Origin: Candidatus Auribacterota bacterium
GTDB lineage: Bacteria > Auribacterota > JAFGBW01 > JAFGJP01
DNA length: 64,000 bases
Reading direction: 5' to 3'
Assembly (NCBI GenBank): GCA_023144635.1
Contig: JAGLFH010000001.1
Span: 25,066 to 89,065, forward strand
The position numbers and the translations under genes are program-made. Below are positions 60,662-64,000 of the stretch, piece by piece. The notes beneath the pieces are model-generated. The model saw only the letters and a list, made by a program, of their open reading frames with translations, did not search any database and was not told where the DNA came from. Numbering within the stretch: position 1 is the stretch's first letter; every line of letters starts with the position of its first letter.

Positions 60662-62581
60662 TTAAAATTTCCAGCTAAAACCGGCTTCGTAACTTCTTTC
60701 AGGGTTAGGTAGTACATCTATCCAATATTGTTCTTCATCAAAAATATTGTAAATAGAAGCGTAGAAAGTTAAGTTTTCTGATAGCTTCTTTGTGACTTTC
60801 ATATTAAAAATAAAATTTCTGTCATTTGCATTATATATTTCAGGCATATCCCACCAGATATAATTACCTGTTATGTTTATAATAAGATCTTCAATTTCTT
60901 TTATGTTTAAACTTAATGTGTATTTAAGGCGCCCCTGTCCTTCAACTGATTCATCATCATTACTTTCATTTATAATATCATTAAAACTTACTCCTGCTCG
61001 AAGTACTGTTTTTTCAAAGATGCTCCATAAGACATTTGCTTCTATACCCTGTCTTTTTACAGAATCATGATTTTTGTAAAAATAAAGATTATCACTATCA
61101 AGTGTAAGTAAAATTCCGTCATCAAGTTTTTGTAAATATGGACTTAACTGAAATAAGAAATTCTTTCCTAGTTGTTTTTCTAAAGCAATTCTTAAAGTAA
61201 CAGCTGTTTCAGCATTAAGGTTTTCATTGCTTTTCATTAACCTGTCAGGTGAATCCATATAACGGTAAGTAAGCGGAGGAGCATTAAAATCGCGGGATAA
61301 TGAAGCGCGAATATTCCCCACTGATAGATCTTTTAAACTAATACCTGCGCCAAAAGAAAACTCACTATCAAAAGCCGAATTTCCATCAAATCTTATATAT
61401 CCGTTTGCTGAACATTTTTCTGAAAAAGGATGTTCTCCGTTAAATGATAAATAATAGTTTGTTACATCTTCCTTTTTAGAAAGACTGTTTGAATCAAATT
61501 CGGATTTATCAATGTTTGCTTCAAAAGAAAACAGGTTTTCACTCTTTTTAAAATTTATAAGTGTTTTAAATCCTATACGGTTCTCTTCTGATGGTTCAGT
61601 TAAGTAAGGATCTTGGGGTTTACCTTCCAAAAGATAATACCGTCTTTCAAAATCATAATCCAGCCCATTAAGAAAAAAAGTTGCCTCAAGATCTTCAGAA
61701 GCAGGTTTATACTGCATTTTAAATCCGGCATAAAATGTTCTTGAATCTGATTCTAGCCTTCTAAAAAAACGGGGTTGTTCATATTCTCCAAGATCAGCAT
61801 TTAGATAACCTGAAATAAGCTTAAGAGAAAGAATATCATTTATCTGGTAATTACCATTTAGTGTTAAATTTGTTCTTCTTGATTCTCCCCCCGGCATATA
61901 ACCCTTTGTCTCAATAAATTCCGGTATAAAGCGAAGACTTGCTTTTTCAGAATAAATAGTTGTATCAAAAGAAGCCATATATGTTTGAAAACTGCCTATA
62001 GATGAATTTACTTGAAAAACCGGACTGTCTTTTTGAGGCTCTTTAGTCTTTAAGTATATAACACCTCCAAGTGATGAACCCCAAAGAGGAGAAAGAGGGC
62101 CCTTTGAAATTTCTATTTCAGAGATATTATTAGAACTGAAAGGTGCTATATCAGCAGTTCCATCAAGCTGTGTGTTTAACTCAATCCCATCAACAAGTAT
62201 TTTGGTGTGTGATACTTCTGCTCCAAGAATTGATGGTAAAGTTGGCTGAGTGAAATCTCCTCCCTGAGATATAAAAATAGAAGGAAGATTTTGCAAAGCC
62301 TCAGGAACATTATGAGCAGGCATATTTGTTAGATCTTCCTGTCCTATAAGCTCGATATCAAAAGGTATATTTTCAGCAGTTGATGAACTTTTTGTGATCT
62401 CATATTTAATGTTTTTTTTCTGTTCCAGATAGTTAAAAGGTTTTTGCCAGAAGTTGTTTTGAATAATAATTGTTGGACTTTTAAAGTGAAAAGAGTTTTC
62501 TTCATCTGAGTAAAGATGTGAATTTATCGATAACAATAAATAAAAGCAGGTAAAGATAAATAAATAAAATATTTTTTTCAT
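60662..62581 (-). CDS. TonB-dependent outer-membrane receptor
   Basis: 639 residues. Signal peptide (KIFYLFIFTCFYLLLSINSH), then a plug domain: IPFDIELIGQEDLTNMPAHN, VPEALQNLPSIFISQGGDFT, TKILVDGIELNTQLDG, EISKGPLSPLWGSSLGGVI. The rest alternates beta strands to a C-terminal Phe (SYEAGFSWKF), as in outer-membrane beta-barrels. BtuB/CirA-like by plug motifs, but no cobalamin riboswitch or cobalamin genes are nearby. ATG 62581 has AAGGAA upstream and overlaps the regulator stop (ATGA). It probably imports or senses the peptide product or a metal complex. Confidence 0.9.
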   Translation of the reverse strand: MKKIFYLFIFTCFYLLLSINSHLYSDEENSFHFKSPTIIIQNNFWQKPFNYLEQKKNIKYEITKSSSTAENIPFDIELIGQEDLTNMPAHNVPEALQNLPSIFISQGGDFTQPTLPSILGAEVSHTKILVDGIELNTQLDGTADIAPFSSNNISEIEISKGPLSPLWGSSLGGVIYLKTKEPQKDSPVFQVNSSIGSFQTYMASFDTTIYSEKASLRFIPEFIETKGYMPGGESRRTNLTLNGNYQINDILSLKLISGYLNADLGEYEQPRFFRRLESDSRTFYAGFKMQYKPASEDLEATFFLNGLDYDFERRYYLLEGKPQDPYLTEPSEENRIGFKTLINFKKSENLFSFEANIDKSEFDSNSLSKKEDVTNYYLSFNGEHPFSEKCSANGYIRFDGNSAFDSEFSFGAGISLKDLSVGNIRASLSRDFNAPPLTYRYMDSPDRLMKSNENLNAETAVTLRIALEKQLGKNFLFQLSPYLQKLDDGILLTLDSDNLYFYKNHDSVKRQGIEANVLWSIFEKTVLRAGVSFNDIINESNDDESVEGQGRLKYTLSLNIKEIEDLIINITGNYIWWDMPEIYNANDRNFIFNMKVTKKLSENLTFYASIYNIFDEEQYWIDVLPNPERSYEAGFSWKF

Positions 62582-63558
62582 GTTGTTTCCTTTAGTATGT
62601 TGAATTTTTTTATTTTATAAAGCAATGTGTTCCTATGTATTCCAAGTGAATTCGCAGTTTTGATCTTATTCCACCGGTACTCTTTGAGTCTTTTTATGAG
62701 GAAGTCTTTTTCATAAGAATCCAGCTCTTTTTTAGTTTCTTTCATGTTTGGCGATTTATTTTGCTCATATTTTTTAATTATTGATATATCAAGAGGCAGA
62801 TCTTCCAGTGTAATAGATTTATTTTCTGTAAGAACAATAGAACGTTCTATAATGTTTTTAAGTTCTCTTACATTTCCTGGCCAATGATAATTCTTAAGAG
62901 CTTTAAGAGCTTCATCAGAAAAACCTAAAATGTCTTTTTGAAATTGTCTGCTGTACATCTTAAGAAAAAAGATTGCAAGAGGTTCTATGTCTTCCGGCCT
63001 TTTTGCTAAAGGCGGGATATTTATTCTTAAAACATTGAACCTGTAAAAAAGATCTTCTCTAAATGTTCCTTTTTTGACTTCTTCTTCAATATCAGTATTA
63101 GTCGCTGCAATTATCCGTACATCGACTTTTATTGGAACGGTGCTTCCTACTCTGTAAAAGGTTTTATCCTGTAAAACTCTTAGAAGTTTTATCTGCATTG
63201 CTGTGTTCATGGTACTTATCTCATCAAGAAAAATAGTACCTCCATTTGCGAACTCAAATTTGCCTATTTTTCTTTCATGTGCACCTGTAAAAGAGCCTTT
63301 TTCATGACCAAAAAGTTCACTATCAATTGTGCCTTCAGGAATAGCACCACAGTTTACAGCAATATATTTTGCATGTTTACGATGAGATAAACTATGTATG
63401 ATTTTTGGAATAACTTCTTTACCAACACCACTTTCCCCGGTTACTAAAACCGAGATATCTGTTGGAGCAACTCTTATTGCTTTTTGTAATGCAATATTTA
63501 ATTGGTTATTATTTCCAATGATGCTAAAACGTTGTTTTATTGTTTGAAGTGAGTCCAA
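62578..63558 (-). CDS. Sigma-54-dependent activator without receiver domain
   Basis: 326 residues from a TTG start at 63558. The AAA+ core begins almost at once: GESGVGKEV Walker A (41-48), GHEKGSFTGAHER (sigma-54 contact loop, GSFTGA instead of GAFTGA), GGTIFLDE Walker B (106-113), ATNTD, FREDLFYRFN. A C-terminal Fis-type helix-turn-helix (NKIKTANSLGIHRNTLLYKI). Like PspF it has no N-terminal regulatory domain. Its N-terminus (IKQRFSIIGNNNQL; RVAPTDISVLVTGESGVGKE) closely resembles the regulator that follows miaB in Bacteroidetes. No in-frame upstream start: TAA lies 11 codons before the TTG. Confidence 0.9.
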   Translation of the reverse strand: MDSLQTIKQRFSIIGNNNQLNIALQKAIRVAPTDISVLVTGESGVGKEVIPKIIHSLSHRKHAKYIAVNCGAIPEGTIDSELFGHEKGSFTGAHERKIGKFEFANGGTIFLDEISTMNTAMQIKLLRVLQDKTFYRVGSTVPIKVDVRIIAATNTDIEEEVKKGTFREDLFYRFNVLRINIPPLAKRPEDIEPLAIFFLKMYSRQFQKDILGFSDEALKALKNYHWPGNVRELKNIIERSIVLTENKSITLEDLPLDISIIKKYEQNKSPNMKETKKELDSYEKDFLIKRLKEYRWNKIKTANSLGIHRNTLLYKIKKFNILKETT

Positions 63559-63573
63559 TGTTTGAGTTTTAAT

Positions 63574-63586
63574 TCGGAAATTCCGA
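63574..63586. promoter_or_regulatory. TCGGAAATTCCGA palindrome upstream of the activator
   Basis: TCGGAA-A-TTCCGA, a 13-nt near-perfect palindrome 15 nt before the TTG start of the sigma-54 activator. It could be an operator for the gene run. Confidence 0.4.
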
Positions 63587-63641
63587 GTTTATTTATCTAA
63601 TATTTTTAACTAAGTTTTTTATTTTTGCTAACAGCCTACAG

Positions 63642-64000
63642 CTATTTCCTTGTCCCAAGTAAAGTAGCAGAAGTGCAATCGTCAATTTTAACTTGTACAA
63701 AATCTCCTTTACACTCATTTCCTTTTTTAAATACAACTACGGCATTTTGGGAGTTTCTACCCATCCAGTGTAAATCAGATTTTTTTGAATTACCTTCAAT
63801 CAATACTTCAACAGTTTTGCCTACGAATTGCTGCATTCGGTATAAGCCGTGTTTTTGTTGTAAATTGATTATTTCGGTTAGCCTTCTTTTTTTAATTTCT
63901 AAAGGTACATCATCTTCCATGTTTTTGCCAGCGGGTGTTCCAGGTCTTTCTGAATACGCAAACATAAATCCGAAATCGTATTTTACATATTCCATTAATG
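63642..64000 (-). CDS. miaB: tRNA-2-methylthio-N6-dimethylallyladenosine synthase, C-terminal part
   Basis: The frame enters from beyond the right edge and ends at TAG 63642-63644. It carries the end of the MiaB radical SAM core and its TRAM domain: DFGFMFAYSERPGTPAGKNM, DDVPLEIKKRRLTEIINLQQ, GKTVEVLIEG and MGRNSQNAVVVFKKGN. The wording FMFAYSERPGTPA and MGRNSQN is that of Bacteroidetes-type MiaB. The enzyme adds a methylthio group to A37 of tRNAs. An ATG at 63995 is internal, not the true start. Confidence 0.9.
   Translation of the reverse strand, partial: LMEYVKYDFGFMFAYSERPGTPAGKNMEDDVPLEIKKRRLTEIINLQQKHGLYRMQQFVGKTVEVLIEGNSKKSDLHWMGRNSQNAVVVFKKGNECKGDFVQVKIDDCTSATLLGTRK

Noticed and set aside
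60662..62581. Vitamin B12 receptor BtuB
   Set aside because: The plug motifs are BtuB-like but there is no cobalamin riboswitch upstream and no cobalamin transport genes; the RiPP neighbours give a better context.

Overview
The window is AT-rich bacterial DNA from a Gram-negative (diderm) organism. It carries the lipopolysaccharide-export genes lptC-lptA-lptB beside kdsD, a TonB-dependent outer-membrane receptor and many Sec-type signal peptides. HPr kinase, HPr, enzyme I and YvcK sit in the same gene run as the LPS genes, an arrangement known from several diderm phyla outside the Proteobacteria. The miaB to sigma-54-regulator order at the right edge looks like the Bacteroidetes arrangement. 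The four-repeat periplasmic proteins and the mix of neighbourhoods suggest an uncultured candidate phylum (Omnitrophota/PVC-like or FCB-like). I cannot settle the taxonomy from the sequence alone.

Layout. 1-6431 (minus): a phosphohexomutase fused to a phosphoglucose isomerase domain (cut by the window edge), serine acetyltransferase, rplM-rpsI, a DUF523 protein, rpsU and a radical SAM enzyme. 6749-9797: an unassigned, possibly glycosyltransferase gene and a GT39-type membrane glycosyltransferase, separated by two structured repeats. 9846-10498: tRNA-Lys(CTT) with a direct repeat of its 3' end, and tRNA-His(GTG). 10623-13171 (plus): a lone receiver protein, a NYN-domain protein and a sodium:neurotransmitter-type symporter. 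13327-19095 (minus): three paralogous secreted proteins, each with four repeats of about 125 residues, and six near-identical LacI-type operator palindromes around them. 19505-30361 (minus): a probable long operon kdsD-lptC-lptA-lptB-hpf-hprK-yvcK-ptsH-ptsI followed by a sugar ABC transporter (binding protein and two permeases). 30549-49490 (mostly plus): MTA phosphorylase, a membrane protein, RecD2 helicase, a secreted alpha/beta hydrolase, nitroreductase, APC permease, an RseC-like protein, a second radical SAM protein, a tandemly duplicated NptA-PhoU phosphate module, prmA and glycogen phosphorylase. The gaps between these genes hold clusters of a hairpin repeat (16 copies counted) whose arms co-vary.

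49814-63558 (minus) is the most unusual region. It is a run of overlapping or closely spaced genes: a sigma-54 activator, a TonB-dependent receptor, a family-5 solute-binding protein, a 33-codon Cys-containing peptide, a radical SAM/SPASM maturase, an ABC exporter, a Cache-domain histidine kinase, two receiver proteins and two hybrid kinases. The small peptide has a strong ribosome binding site, starts inside the binding-protein gene, and is followed by a strong hairpin before the maturase. I read this as an undescribed RiPP system in which a peptide is made, modified and exported, then recaptured or sensed. A metallophore role (by analogy with methanobactin import through MbnT/MbnE) or a peptide signal are both possible. 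The right edge is the C-terminal part of miaB.
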